This document shows positions 18,201-37,163 of a DNA stretch of 64,000 bases, piece by piece. Positions within the stretch are counted from its first letter, which is position 1. Each line of letters starts with the position of its first letter. The stretch is from Streptomyces sp. NBC_00568 (GTDB taxonomy: Bacteria; Actinomycetota; Actinomycetes; Streptomycetales; Streptomycetaceae): positions 6,563,001 through 6,627,000 of the forward strand of contig NZ_JAPENW010000001.1 in NCBI RefSeq assembly GCF_026341855.1, read 5' to 3'. The position numbers and the translations under genes are program-made. The notes under the pieces were generated by a model. It was not told where the DNA came from. It saw nothing but the letters and a program-made list of their open reading frames with translations, and made no database searches.

Positions 18201-20110
18201 ACGCCACCTCGCTCTTCGACCACGACACCGTCGAGCGCCTCGCCCACCACTTCGTGCAACTCCTCGAAGCCGTCGCGGCTGACGCGGACGCCTCCCTGTC
18301 CGCCGTCGACATCACCTCCGTCCAGGAACGGCGACTCCTCAAGGCCTGGAACGACACGGTGGTGCCGGTGGGTGAGGTGTCGGTGCCGGAGTTGATCGCG
18401 GAGCGTGCGGTGGTGTCGCCGGGTGCGGTGGCGGTGGAGGCGGGTGGTGTTCGTCTGACCTTCGGGGAGTTGGAGGTTCGGGCGAACCGGCTCGCGGGTG
18501 TGCTGCGTTCGCGTGGCGTCGGTGCGGAGTCGTCGGTGGCGGTGTTGCTGGATCGTTCGGTGGATCTGGTGGTGGCGTTGCTGGGTGTGTGGCGTGCGGG
18601 GGCGGGTTATGTGCCGCTGGATCCGGCGCTTCCGGAGGGTCGGGTTGCCGGGATGCTGGTGGATGCGGGTGTGTCGGTGGCGGTGACGTCGGCCGGGTAT
18701 GCGGATCGGTTCGCGGTGGAGGTCGTCCGCGCGGACGAGGACCACCCTGAGCCGGTGGCGGGTGGTGTGTTGCCGTCGGTGGATCTGGACGCATTGGCGT
18801 ACACGATTTTCACGTCGGGTTCGACGGGTCGGCCGAAGGGTGTGCAGGTCACGCATCGGAGTCTGGTGAATCATGTGGACTGGGCGGTGCGGGAGTTGGC
18901 GTCGTGTGGTGCGGGTGGTGCGCCGGTGTTCTCGTCGGTGGCGTTCGATCTGGTGGTGCCGAATGTGTGGGCGCCGTTGGCTGCCGGTCAGCGGGTGTGG
19001 CTCTACGGCGGTGAGCTGACCGAGCTGGGCGGGGCGTTGGTGGGGGCGGGGCCGTTCTCGTTCCTGAAGCTGACTCCCGGTCATTTGGAGCTGCTCGGTG
19101 GGCAGTTGTCGGACGAGGAGATCCGCTCGTTGACGACGCGGATCGTGGTGGCGGGTGAGGCGCTGCCGGGTGCTCTGGTGGAGCGCTGGCGACGGCTGCT
19201 CGGTAATGGACGCATGGTCAACGAGTACGGTCCGACCGAGGCGACCGTCGGCACGTGTGTCTTCCCGATCGAGACCGCCTACGAGGGTGTCGTGCCCATC
19301 GGCCGGCCCCTGCCCAATGTGCATATGCGTGTCCTGGACGTCGAACTGCGTCCTGTGCCGGTCGGTGTGGTGGGGGAGTTGTACGTGGGCGGGTCCGGTG
19401 TGGCCCGTGGCTATACCGGTGATGCCGGGCGGACGGCTCAGCGGTTCTTGCCCGACCCTTACGGTGGGCCGGGTGCCCGGTTGTATCGGACCGGGGATCT
19501 GGCGCGGTGGCGTGCGGATGGTGCGGTGGAGTTCCTGGGCCGGATCGATGACCAGGTGAAGGTGCGCGGGTATCGGATCGAGCTCGGGGAGATCCGGGCC
19601 GCTCTGGCCGCGCATCCGGCGGTGTCCGACGCGGCCGTGATCGTGACCGAGGACCAGCGTCTGGTCGCCTATGTCGTCGGTGAGATGGACGGTCTGCGCG
19701 AGGCTTTGGCGGGTGTGCTGCCCGAGTACATGGTGCCGTCCCTGTTCGTGGAGTTGGAGAAGATCCCGCTGACCGCGAACGGCAAGCTCGACCGGCGCGC
19801 TCTGCCCGATCCGGAGACCGGCGCCGCCACCGACGCGTACATCGCGCCACGCAGCGAGACCGAGGAGACGATCGCCGAGGTCTGGGGCCAGGTCCTGGGC
19901 CTGGACAAGGTCGGCGTCGAGGACAACTTCTTCGACCTCGGCGGCCACTCCATCCTCGCCGTACGGCTGATCTCCCGGCTCCAGGCCGAGTACGACCTCG
20001 ATCTGCCGGTGCGGGTGGCCTTCGAACGGCCCACCGTGGCGCAGCTCGCCGTGGAGATCGAGGACCGGGTGCGGGCCGAGATCGACGCGCTCCTCACCGA
20101 AGCGCCCTGA
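15242..20110 (+). CDS. NRPS1: A-T-C-A-T
   Basis: A 1622-residue bimodular NRPS that starts with an A domain. Domain order: A1 (about 1-500, with TYTSGSTGRPKG), T1 (Ser542 in LGGSSL), C (about 595-1030, core HHIATDGW near 722), A2 (about 1035-1530, IFTSGSTGRPKG), T2 (Ser1570 in LGGHSI). By my own alignment to the GrsA frame, A1 has pocket residues D-A-W-Q-C-A-T-I-D-K, similar to Gln codes, and A2 has D-L-P-K-V-A-E-V-G-K, similar to Asn codes. There is no E or TE domain. The ATG at 15242 follows GGAGAAG. It lies directly after the diaminopropionate genes and before the carbamoyltransferase, so A1 may take ureidoalanine. The A2 DNA is almost identical to two segments of NRPS2. Confidence 0.93.
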   Translation: MTVPLHELIAHQAVSTPLAVAVDGAQGPLSYEALDRRANRVARLLAARGIGAEDRVVVCLPRGHDLVAALLGVWKAGAAYVPLDAGHPQERTAWVVADSGAGAVVTTAADAGTFEKLLPGGVVTLDSEILDELSDTAPPSKVTADHAAYLTYTSGSTGRPKGVLVQHGGIAGRVAWSLDNQGLTTADRVLQKTVLTFDAAGWELFTPLAAGATVVMAPPGAEADPALLVATVADTGVTVLQGVPSVLRLLVAEPRWADCADLRLVCSAGEPLDAELCRRLAEPGGARVWNTYGPTECSIDVTAQLFDPERHTEAVPIGRPMDHMRVYVLDAEFDPVPIGVVGELYAAGDGTARGYAGRPGQTAERFLPDPHGTPGSRMYRTGDLVRWRSDGALDFLGRADQQVKVNGVRIEPAEVEAALNAHPDVRGAVVDARVAGDTKRLVAYVTAGRRIPRDELRTFLRGRLPEPMIPSVFVPLDAFPLTSSGKVDRGALPDPVQEQARGAEYIAPRTPAERLVAQVWEQLLQIEQVGAHDDFFALGGSSLVLTRLADALRKASGDDIQLRGLFGAFTVEAQARLLEDARPAVPGVTPVGRDRPLPLSFGQHRLWFLDRMHPGSPEWVAPFFLRLPAGTTRDAVQAALDALEARHESLRTRYPVEGEEPRQEVVAPGTVELRVEDASEAHLERLFGEQFGRGFDLTDGPLWRALLVRVPKGGPVLLVTTHHIATDGWSTVLLDRELRELCAAASEDRSPRLDELPVQYADFAAWQSAHADDIASSRELDHWKQALDGLPELRLPTDRPRPARRDAHGSGVRFSVPASLADTLTGIGRRHGATPYVTLLAAFGALLGRYSGQDDFGIGSPVTGRTRPETQNTVGFFLNSLVMRCDLTGDPTFAELLQRVRGTVMAGFAHQELPFERLVDELQPARDLSRTPLYQVAFDLQDDGATSVAADDVLMDAFQGAWRVAKTDLTLFVWRQSDGSLIGAFEYATSLFDHDTVERLAHHFVQLLEAVAADADASLSAVDITSVQERRLLKAWNDTVVPVGEVSVPELIAERAVVSPGAVAVEAGGVRLTFGELEVRANRLAGVLRSRGVGAESSVAVLLDRSVDLVVALLGVWRAGAGYVPLDPALPEGRVAGMLVDAGVSVAVTSAGYADRFAVEVVRADEDHPEPVAGGVLPSVDLDALAYTIFTSGSTGRPKGVQVTHRSLVNHVDWAVRELASCGAGGAPVFSSVAFDLVVPNVWAPLAAGQRVWLYGGELTELGGALVGAGPFSFLKLTPGHLELLGGQLSDEEIRSLTTRIVVAGEALPGALVERWRRLLGNGRMVNEYGPTEATVGTCVFPIETAYEGVVPIGRPLPNVHMRVLDVELRPVPVGVVGELYVGGSGVARGYTGDAGRTAQRFLPDPYGGPGARLYRTGDLARWRADGAVEFLGRIDDQVKVRGYRIELGEIRAALAAHPAVSDAAVIVTEDQRLVAYVVGEMDGLREALAGVLPEYMVPSLFVELEKIPLTANGKLDRRALPDPETGAATDAYIAPRSETEETIAEVWGQVLGLDKVGVEDNFFDLGGHSILAVRLISRLQAEYDLDLPVRVAFERPTVAQLAVEIEDRVRAEIDALLTEAP
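18345..19887 (+). repeat. A-domain repeat, copy 1 (NRPS1 A2)
   Basis: This stretch is nearly identical, without indels, to 30901-32443 (offset 12556) and largely to 34021-35356. It begins at the C-A linker (AWNDTVVPV) and ends before the T domain. A short divergent window (19318-19368) interrupts it. Its codons use more GGT, GTG and TTG than neighbouring C and T domain sequence. Confidence 0.9.
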
Positions 20111-20160
20111 GCGCTCCCGCCCCGCCATCAGCCCGCCCACGAGAAGGGACCCCCATCGTC

Positions 20161-21087
20161 ATGGGATCCGTGCGACACCTCATCTCCATCACCGACCTGA
20201 CCGACGACGAGCTGCGCGGGATCGTGGCGCGAGGCGTCGCGTTCGCCACCGGCGAGCGGGCGAGGACCATGGACGGCGCCGTCGTCGGCGTCTACTTCCG
20301 TCGTACGTCGACCCGGACCCGTACGGCGTTCACGGCCGGCGCGCTGCGGCTCGGCGCGCAGACCGTGACGTTCGGGCCCGCCGATCTCCAGACCAACACC
20401 GGCGAGACCAGCGAGGACACCGGCCGGGTGTTTGCCGGGATGCTGGACCTGCTGGTGGCCAGGACCGCCGACGCCACCGAGGAACTGCGGACCTGGGCGG
20501 CGGCCGGGGACATGTCGGTGGTCAACGCCATGAGCGCCGAGGAGCACCCCACGCAAGGGCTCACCGATCTGACCACGCTGCAAAGGCACTTCGGACGGGT
20601 GGACGGCATCCGGCTGCTGTACGTCGGTGAGGGCAACAACAGCGCCGCCGCCCTGGCGCTGGCCCTCACCCGCTTTCCCGGCACCGAACTGGAGCTGCGC
20701 ACACCGCCCGGCTACGGAGTCGCGCCCGACGTGCTCGCCCGGGCCACGGAACAGGCCGCGCGAAGCGGCGCGAAGATCGTGGAGCGGCACGACATGAGCG
20801 CGCTGCCCGCGGATCTCGACGCCGTGTACACCACCCGCTGGCAGACCACCGGGACCAGCAAGCCCACCGAGGACTGGCGGGAGGTCTTCGCTCCGTTCCA
20901 GGTCACGCGTGCCCTGTGGGAGGGCAGCCCGAAGGCCGTGTTCCTGCACGACCTGCCCGCCCACCGCGGCGAGGAGGTCACCGCCGAGGTGCTCGACGGG
21001 CCGACGAGCATCGCCTTCACCCAGGCCACGCACAAACTGCACAGCGCGATGGCTGTCCTGGAGTGGTGCTGGGCGGGCAGTCGATGA
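20161..21087 (+). CDS. Ornithine-carbamoyltransferase-like enzyme, probably carbamoylating diaminopropionate
   Basis: A 308-residue carbamoyltransferase. The carbamoyl-phosphate site STRTRT and the HPTQ motif (EEHPTQGLTDL) are intact. The amine-substrate region differs from arginine-pathway enzymes: the usual HCLP motif reads HDLP, and the usual VSMG stretch reads TTRWQTTG. That pattern suggests another amine acceptor, as in the VioL/CmnL enzymes that carbamoylate diaminopropionate residues of tuberactinomycins. It lies inside the peptide operon, and its stop overlaps the MFS exporter start. The product could be free ureidoalanine or a ureido group added to the peptide; the sequence does not separate these. 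Confidence 0.85.
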   Translation: MGSVRHLISITDLTDDELRGIVARGVAFATGERARTMDGAVVGVYFRRTSTRTRTAFTAGALRLGAQTVTFGPADLQTNTGETSEDTGRVFAGMLDLLVARTADATEELRTWAAAGDMSVVNAMSAEEHPTQGLTDLTTLQRHFGRVDGIRLLYVGEGNNSAAALALALTRFPGTELELRTPPGYGVAPDVLARATEQAARSGAKIVERHDMSALPADLDAVYTTRWQTTGTSKPTEDWREVFAPFQVTRALWEGSPKAVFLHDLPAHRGEEVTAEVLDGPTSIAFTQATHKLHSAMAVLEWCWAGSR

Positions 21088-22421
21088 GCACGGAACTCCA
21101 GGTGCGGGACGGCGGCGAGGAGAAGCCGCCTCCGCTGCGCAGCAACGTGCGTTTCCGGTTGCTGTGGGGCGGATCCGCGCTCTCGGTCATGGCGGAGCGC
21201 TCCTCCACGATGGCCTTCACCCTGCTCGTCCTGTGGCACACCGGGTCGAAGAGCGCCGCCGGACTGGTCGGCTTCAGCGCCCTGCTGCCCATGCTGGTCA
21301 TGCAGTTGCCGGCTGGTGTACTGGTGGACCGCTGGGACAGGCGGCGGGTGATGCTCTTCTGCGTGGCGGGCCGGGCGCTGGCCATCGGGTCGGTCGCGGT
21401 GTCGCTCGTCGGGGACGACGTGCGCGTCTGGCACATCGCCCTGGTCGCCTTCGTCCAGGGCAGCCTCACCGTCTTCTACCAGCTGTCCGAACGCGCGGCG
21501 GTACGCGGTGTCGTACCGCCGCAGCAGGTGTCGACCGCGATGGCGCAGAACGAGGCGCGGTCCCGGGCCGTGAACTTCGTCGGACATCCGGCGAGCGGTG
21601 TGCTCTTCGGCCTGTCGGCGTGGGTACCGTTCCTGTCCAGCACCGGCCTCTATCTGCTGTCCCTGCTGACGCTCACCCGGCTGAAGATCCCGAAGCGGCA
21701 GGCCGGCGGAGCGGGCAAGAGCGCCCGGGGGATGCGTGAGGAGATCTCCAGCGGACTGCGCTGGGTGTGGGAGCGCGCCTACTTCCGCTCGGCGCTGCTC
21801 GTCATCGCGGGGAGCAACCTGGTGTTCCAGGGACTCATTCTCACGGTCGCCGTGCTGGTCAGGGAGCAGGGCAGACCGGCGAGCACGGTCGGCCTGATCA
21901 TGGCGGCCGGCAGTATCGGCGGACTCCTCGGGGCCTTCAGCGGAGGGTGGCTGACCCGGAGGCTGCCGATGCGGCGCGTCATGATCTACGCCCATGTCGC
22001 CTGGGCCCTGATCATGCCCGGAACGGTATTTCTCCTTCATCCGGTGACACTTGGGATTCTCTTCTTCATAACGTCGCATATAGGAGCGGCTGTTACCGTC
22101 TGCGGCATGTCCCATCAGGTGCGCATCACACCCGACGCCATGCAGGGGAGGGTCGGCAGCGTCGTCATGCTCCTGGTTTCCGGGGCGAGTTCGATCGGCG
22201 CGCTCGGCACCGGCTATCTCCTCGAAGGTGTCGGCACGCGCGGGACGCTGGCCATCGCATCCGGAGTGATGGCCCTGCTCGCCGTGGTGGCGACCGTCGT
22301 GTTCACCCGCCGAGGGGCGGAGCTCGAAGACCGGAGCGCCCAGGACGAGGCGTCCGGACATCAGCGGGAGCTGACGGCCGGTCCCCCCACCACCATGACG
22401 CTACGGAGAATCGATGAATGA
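21084..22421 (+). CDS. MFS exporter (EntS/MFS_3-like)
   Basis: A 445-residue major facilitator with about ten to twelve hydrophobic segments. The typical MFS loop is visible as DRWDRRRV between helices 2 and 3. It resembles the EntS-like group that exports siderophores and peptide antibiotics. The ATG overlaps the carbamoyltransferase stop and its own stop overlaps the ABC ATPase start, so the export genes are coupled to biosynthesis. Around 22030-22090 the sequence is AT-richer than its surroundings within coding sequence. Export of the peptide is inferred from context. Confidence 0.88.
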   Translation: MSTELQVRDGGEEKPPPLRSNVRFRLLWGGSALSVMAERSSTMAFTLLVLWHTGSKSAAGLVGFSALLPMLVMQLPAGVLVDRWDRRRVMLFCVAGRALAIGSVAVSLVGDDVRVWHIALVAFVQGSLTVFYQLSERAAVRGVVPPQQVSTAMAQNEARSRAVNFVGHPASGVLFGLSAWVPFLSSTGLYLLSLLTLTRLKIPKRQAGGAGKSARGMREEISSGLRWVWERAYFRSALLVIAGSNLVFQGLILTVAVLVREQGRPASTVGLIMAAGSIGGLLGAFSGGWLTRRLPMRRVMIYAHVAWALIMPGTVFLLHPVTLGILFFITSHIGAAVTVCGMSHQVRITPDAMQGRVGSVVMLLVSGASSIGALGTGYLLEGVGTRGTLAIASGVMALLAVVATVVFTRRGAELEDRSAQDEASGHQRELTAGPPTTMTLRRIDE

Positions 22422-23184
22422 CGCAGTGCGGCTGGAGTCGCTCAGCAAAACCTATGGCTCGGGCAGCGGCGCGGTCAGCGCGTTGCGCGACGTGGGCCTG
22501 TCCTTCCCGCGCGGCAGTTTCACGGCCGTCATGGGGCCTTCGGGTTCGGGCAAGTCCACACTGCTGCAGTGTGCCGCCGGGCTCGACCGGCCCACGTCCG
22601 GGCGGGTGTTCATCGACGGTACGGACATCGGCGGCCTGAACGAGACCCGGCTGACAGAGTTCCGCCGGGAATCCACCGGCTTCGTCTTCCAGGCGTTCAA
22701 CCTGCTGCCCTCGCTGACGGCCGCGCAGAACGTCGGCCTGCCGCTGCGGCTGGCCGGCCGCAAACCCGGTCGCCAGACCGTGCTGAAGGCCCTTGCCCAG
22801 GTCGGCCTCGAGGATCAGGCCGGCAAGCGGCCCAGCCAGCTCTCCGGCGGCCAGCAGCAGCGGGTCGCGGTGGCCCGAGCCCTGGTCACGCGCCCGGCCG
22901 TGCTCTTCGCGGACGAGCCGACCGGCGCCCTCGACATCACGACCGGCCGTGAACTGCTGGAAGTCTTACGGAAGCTGGTGGGCACCCCGGTGACCGGGGG
23001 GCGGGGTGCCGACGACCCCGAGCCCGACCAGCCGACCACGATCGTGATGGTCACGCACGACCCGAACGTCGCCGCGTACGCGGACCGCGTGGTCTTCCTC
23101 GCCGACGGCGCGCTGGTCGGCGAGCTGAAGGACCCGACGGCCGAGGCGGTCGCCGCCCGCATGACCGATCTGGCGGTGTCGTAG
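22414..23184 (+). CDS. ABC transporter ATP-binding protein (LolD/MacB type)
   Basis: A 256-residue ATPase. Walker A is GPSGSGKST, the signature is LSGGQQQR, Walker B is VLFADEPTGALD, and the switch His lies in VMVTHD. An insert rich in Gly and Pro (TPVTGGRGADDPEPDQP) lies between Walker B and the switch region. It belongs to the group that pairs with FtsX-like permeases, and that permease gene starts on the last base of its stop codon. It overlaps the MFS gene by 8 bases. It probably powers export or self-protection. Confidence 0.93.
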   Translation: MNDAVRLESLSKTYGSGSGAVSALRDVGLSFPRGSFTAVMGPSGSGKSTLLQCAAGLDRPTSGRVFIDGTDIGGLNETRLTEFRRESTGFVFQAFNLLPSLTAAQNVGLPLRLAGRKPGRQTVLKALAQVGLEDQAGKRPSQLSGGQQQRVAVARALVTRPAVLFADEPTGALDITTGRELLEVLRKLVGTPVTGGRGADDPEPDQPTTIVMVTHDPNVAAYADRVVFLADGALVGELKDPTAEAVAARMTDLAVS

Positions 23185-25673
23185 TGCTCGGCATCGCCCT
23201 TCAGACGCTCCGGGCGCGCTGGGTGTCCTTCCTCGGCACCATCGTGGCCCTCGTGCTCGGCGTGGCGCAGGTCGCCGCGATGGGCATCCTGCTGATGACC
23301 ATGCTCGACCTGCCCGACCGGCCGCCGGAGCGGTTCGCCCGGGCGTCCGCCGTCGTGCTGCCCACCGACCCCGACTGGGACCCCGCCCACCACGACCTCG
23401 GTGTCCGCTCGCTGCCCGAGGCCGAAGGCGTCTCCCCGGACCTGCTCGACCGCGTCCGGGCCACCGGCGAGACCGTCGTCGACCGGGCCTTCTACGCGCA
23501 GCTCCACGACGGCCCGCGCAATCAGGTCGGTCACCCCTGGGCGGTCGCCCGGTTCGGCGGCTACAAGCTGACGAGCGGCTCTCGGCCGTCGGGCGACCGG
23601 GAGATCGTCGTACCCTCCGACCAGGCGCACACCGGCGACAAGGTGACGGTCATGACCGCCGCCGGCGTCGCCCCCTACACGGTGTCCGGCACGGTCGCCC
23701 CCGTCGGCTGGGAGAACGCGGTGTTCTTCGGCGACGCCGAGGCGGCCCGGATCTCCCCGCGCATCCAGGCACTGGTGGCGCTCGGCCCGCCCGCCCAGGT
23801 GCGCGACGCCGTCGGCAAGGACGCCGAGGTCCTCACCGGCAGCGACCGGCACAAGGCCGACGCCAGCGAGGCCGAGGACCGCGAGACCCTCGACAACACC
23901 ATCACGCTCGTCCCGGTGATGGCGTCCGTCGCGGGCACCACCTCCGTGTTCGTCGTCGCGTCCACCTTCGCCTTCGCCGTCATCCAGCGCCGCCGCGAGG
24001 TCGCCCTGCTGCGCACCGTCGGCGCCACGCCCAAGCAGGTCCGCCGCATGATCCGCGGCGAGGCCCTGCTCGTCGGCACCCTGGCCTCCGCGCTCGGCGC
24101 GGCCCTCGGTGTGTACGGGGCACAGCTGCTCACCGACATGCTCATCGACCTCGACATCTCACCGCCCTGGTTCCAGGTGCGGCCGTCCCTGCACTGGACG
24201 GTGACCGCCCCGCTGGCCGGCGCGTTCCTCGTCGGTGTCCTGGTCGCGCTCTGCGGAGCCGCCACCGCCGCGTACCGCGCAGGACGGGTGCGGCCCGTCG
24301 AGGCGCTGCGCGAGGCCGCCGTCGACGACTCCGGCATGACACCGTCGCGGCTGCTGATCGGCGCCCTCGGTATCGGAGCGGGCATCGGCTTGGCCGCCTG
24401 GATCGCGGTCGGCAAACCGGCCACCATCCTCTCGCCCAACACCTACGTCACCGAACTCCTCGTCCCCGTCCTGGCCGCCGCCGTCATCGCCCCCCTGGCG
24501 ATCGGCCCACTGGCCCGGCTGCTGATGTGGCCGTTCCGCAACACGGCGGGACCCACCGCGATGCTCGTGCGGGAGAGCGTGCTCAGCTCACGCCGCCGCA
24601 CCGCCGCCACCGCGGCACCGATCCTGCTCACCGTCGGACTCGCCCTGTCGCTGCTCGCCGCCACCGACTCGCTCGGCGCGGCCCGCGACCACGGCCTGCG
24701 CAACCAGATCGCCTCTCCGTACGCCCTCGCCCCCGACGGCACCCCGGGCATCAGCCCCGAAGTCGTCGACAGGGTCAAGAAGATCGACGGCGTACAGATC
24801 GCGGCACCGCTCCTCACCACGGTCTACACCCGCGACGAGGACCGCTACGACGAGAACGACGGCATGGTCGTGGACACGTCCGTGCTCAAGTCGACGATGG
24901 ACCTCACCATCACCCAGGGGTCCCTGGACAAGCTCGACGACAACAGCATCGCCGCCCCCGACCTGTGGGGCTGGGACGCCGGCACCTCGCAGAAGATCCT
25001 GCTCGGCGACGGCTCGGAAGCGACACTGAAGGTCGCGGCGGTCTACAAGGCCATGCGGGGCGAGGACGTCGCCTACCTTCCGGAGCGCTTCGCGCCCTCG
25101 GCCGCGTACGCCCGGGACGGACTGGCCCGGCGTGCCTACATCAACCTGGAACCCGGCACGGACGAGGCCGCCGCGACCGCGGCGATCACCAAGGCCGTCC
25201 AGGGCAGCGGGGCACACTTCCTGACCCGGGCCGAACTGGTCGCCTCGGAAGCCGCCTACGCCCGCCATCTCATCGAGGTGAGGCAGCGCTCCACGGCCGT
25301 GATCGTGGTGCTGTTCTGCTTCATCGCGATCCTGAACACCCTCCTCATGGCGACCGCCGACCGCCGCCGCGATCTGGCGGTCCTCCGTCTGGCCGGAGCC
25401 ACGCCCCGACAGGTCGTACGGTTCTTCGTCGCCGAATCCCTGCTGGTGGCCGCGATCGGTGTCGTCCTCGCCCTGATCGCGTCCGCTCTCAACATCGCCG
25501 CCCTGTGGGCGGCACTGCTCCAGCTCTTCGGTACCACCCCGATCGTGGCGCCCTGGCTCGTGGTCGTCGGCATCGCCGCCGTCTCCACGGTCCTCGCCGT
25601 CATCGGCACGGTGCTGCCGGTCACGGCGGCACTGCGCTCCCGGATCGTCCAGCTCGTGGGCGCCCGGGAGTAG
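23184..25673 (+). CDS. FtsX/MacB-type ABC transporter permease
   Basis: An 829-residue permease with two FtsX-like halves. There are roughly ten membrane segments: one at the N-terminus, a cluster near 245-370, others near 390-450 and 480-500, and a final group near 705-820. Large extracytoplasmic domains lie between them. The signature phrases RRREVALLRTVGATPKQVRRM and RRRDLAVLRLAGATPRQVVRF mark the two halves. In Streptomyces such proteins commonly export peptides or act in antibiotic self-resistance. GTG 23184 overlaps the preceding TAG. The gene ends the left operon before a strong hairpin. Confidence 0.9.
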   Translation: MLGIALQTLRARWVSFLGTIVALVLGVAQVAAMGILLMTMLDLPDRPPERFARASAVVLPTDPDWDPAHHDLGVRSLPEAEGVSPDLLDRVRATGETVVDRAFYAQLHDGPRNQVGHPWAVARFGGYKLTSGSRPSGDREIVVPSDQAHTGDKVTVMTAAGVAPYTVSGTVAPVGWENAVFFGDAEAARISPRIQALVALGPPAQVRDAVGKDAEVLTGSDRHKADASEAEDRETLDNTITLVPVMASVAGTTSVFVVASTFAFAVIQRRREVALLRTVGATPKQVRRMIRGEALLVGTLASALGAALGVYGAQLLTDMLIDLDISPPWFQVRPSLHWTVTAPLAGAFLVGVLVALCGAATAAYRAGRVRPVEALREAAVDDSGMTPSRLLIGALGIGAGIGLAAWIAVGKPATILSPNTYVTELLVPVLAAAVIAPLAIGPLARLLMWPFRNTAGPTAMLVRESVLSSRRRTAATAAPILLTVGLALSLLAATDSLGAARDHGLRNQIASPYALAPDGTPGISPEVVDRVKKIDGVQIAAPLLTTVYTRDEDRYDENDGMVVDTSVLKSTMDLTITQGSLDKLDDNSIAAPDLWGWDAGTSQKILLGDGSEATLKVAAVYKAMRGEDVAYLPERFAPSAAYARDGLARRAYINLEPGTDEAAATAAITKAVQGSGAHFLTRAELVASEAAYARHLIEVRQRSTAVIVVLFCFIAILNTLLMATADRRRDLAVLRLAGATPRQVVRFFVAESLLVAAIGVVLALIASALNIAALWAALLQLFGTTPIVAPWLVVVGIAAVSTVLAVIGTVLPVTAALRSRIVQLVGARE

Positions 25674-25682
25674 CCCCGGCCG

Positions 25683-25709
25683 GGGTGCTCGCGCGGCGCG
25701 CGAGCACCC
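25683..25709 (+). terminator. Strong hairpin ending the left operon
   Basis: A perfect 12-bp inverted repeat (GGGTGCTCGCGC / GCGCGAGCACCC) with a 3-base loop lies 9 bases after the permease stop. No T-run follows, as is usual in Streptomyces. Confidence 0.75.
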
Positions 25710-25820
25710 GTCCCGAAAGACCGCGCGCGGCCTGGTCCCTCCCCCCGTGGGGACCGGGTCGCGCGCTTCGTCGTGCCCGGCGCACCACCCGCAAACTCCT
25801 TCACCCGTACGACAGTTCGC

Positions 25821-25838
25821 GTAGAGGCCCGGTATAGG
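25821..25838 (+). promoter_or_regulatory. Direct heptamer repeat on 11-bp pitch before mbtH (candidate SARP site)
   Basis: GTAGAGG (25821-25827) and GTATAGG (25832-25838) start 11 bp apart, about 80 bp before the mbtH-like gene. The second unit and its trailing CCCC match the site at 6606. TATAGG could alternatively be part of a -10 element. Confidence 0.55.
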
Positions 25839-25918
25839 CCCCCACCGGAAGCTGACGACGGATCCGGAATCGCCTTCCGGTCCGCTGTCCGAACAGACCT
25901 CCGAGAGGGAGAGCCGAC

Positions 25919-26134
25919 ATGGCTGACGAGCAGACCGACGACCGCGTGTACCGGGTGGTCCTCAACGACGAGGAGCAGTACTCCATCTGGGCCGCGGACC
26001 GGGACCTGCCCGCGGGCTGGCACGCGGAAGGAACCGAGGGGACCCGGCAGGAGTGCCTGGACCGCATCGAGGAGGTCTGGACGGACCTGCGCCCGGCAAG
26101 CCTGCGCCGGCGCATGGAGCAGACGTCCGCCTGA
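25919..26134 (+). CDS. mbtH: MbtH-like protein
   Basis: A 71-residue MbtH protein, a small partner that many A domains need for folding and activity. The family pattern is clear: VVLNDEEQYSIW, ADRDLPAGW, ECLDRIEEVWTDLRPASLR. In the usual SIWP stretch the Pro is Ala here. GAGAGGGAGAG upstream supports the ATG. It opens the operon that continues with NRPS2 and NRPS3. Confidence 0.96.
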   Translation: MADEQTDDRVYRVVLNDEEQYSIWAADRDLPAGWHAEGTEGTRQECLDRIEEVWTDLRPASLRRRMEQTSA

Positions 26135-26219
26135 CCCGCGCACTCCGCACAGTCAGGCACACGCACACAGCACCACGGCCGGAAACAGAGAAGCACACGG
26201 TGGGGGAGGAGCGCTCAGC

Positions 26220-37159
<10,940 letters not shown>

Positions 37160-37163
<4 letters not shown>

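Noticed and set aside
17489..20140. Very long minus-strand open frames across the NRPS genes (also at 25962-29015, 29385-34760, 35019-40279)
   Set aside because: They are antisense shadows of the NRPS frames, with repetitive Arg/His/Gly composition and no domain match.
20161..21087. Housekeeping arginine-pathway ornithine carbamoyltransferase
   Set aside because: Embedded in the peptide operon and the ornithine-binding motifs are changed.
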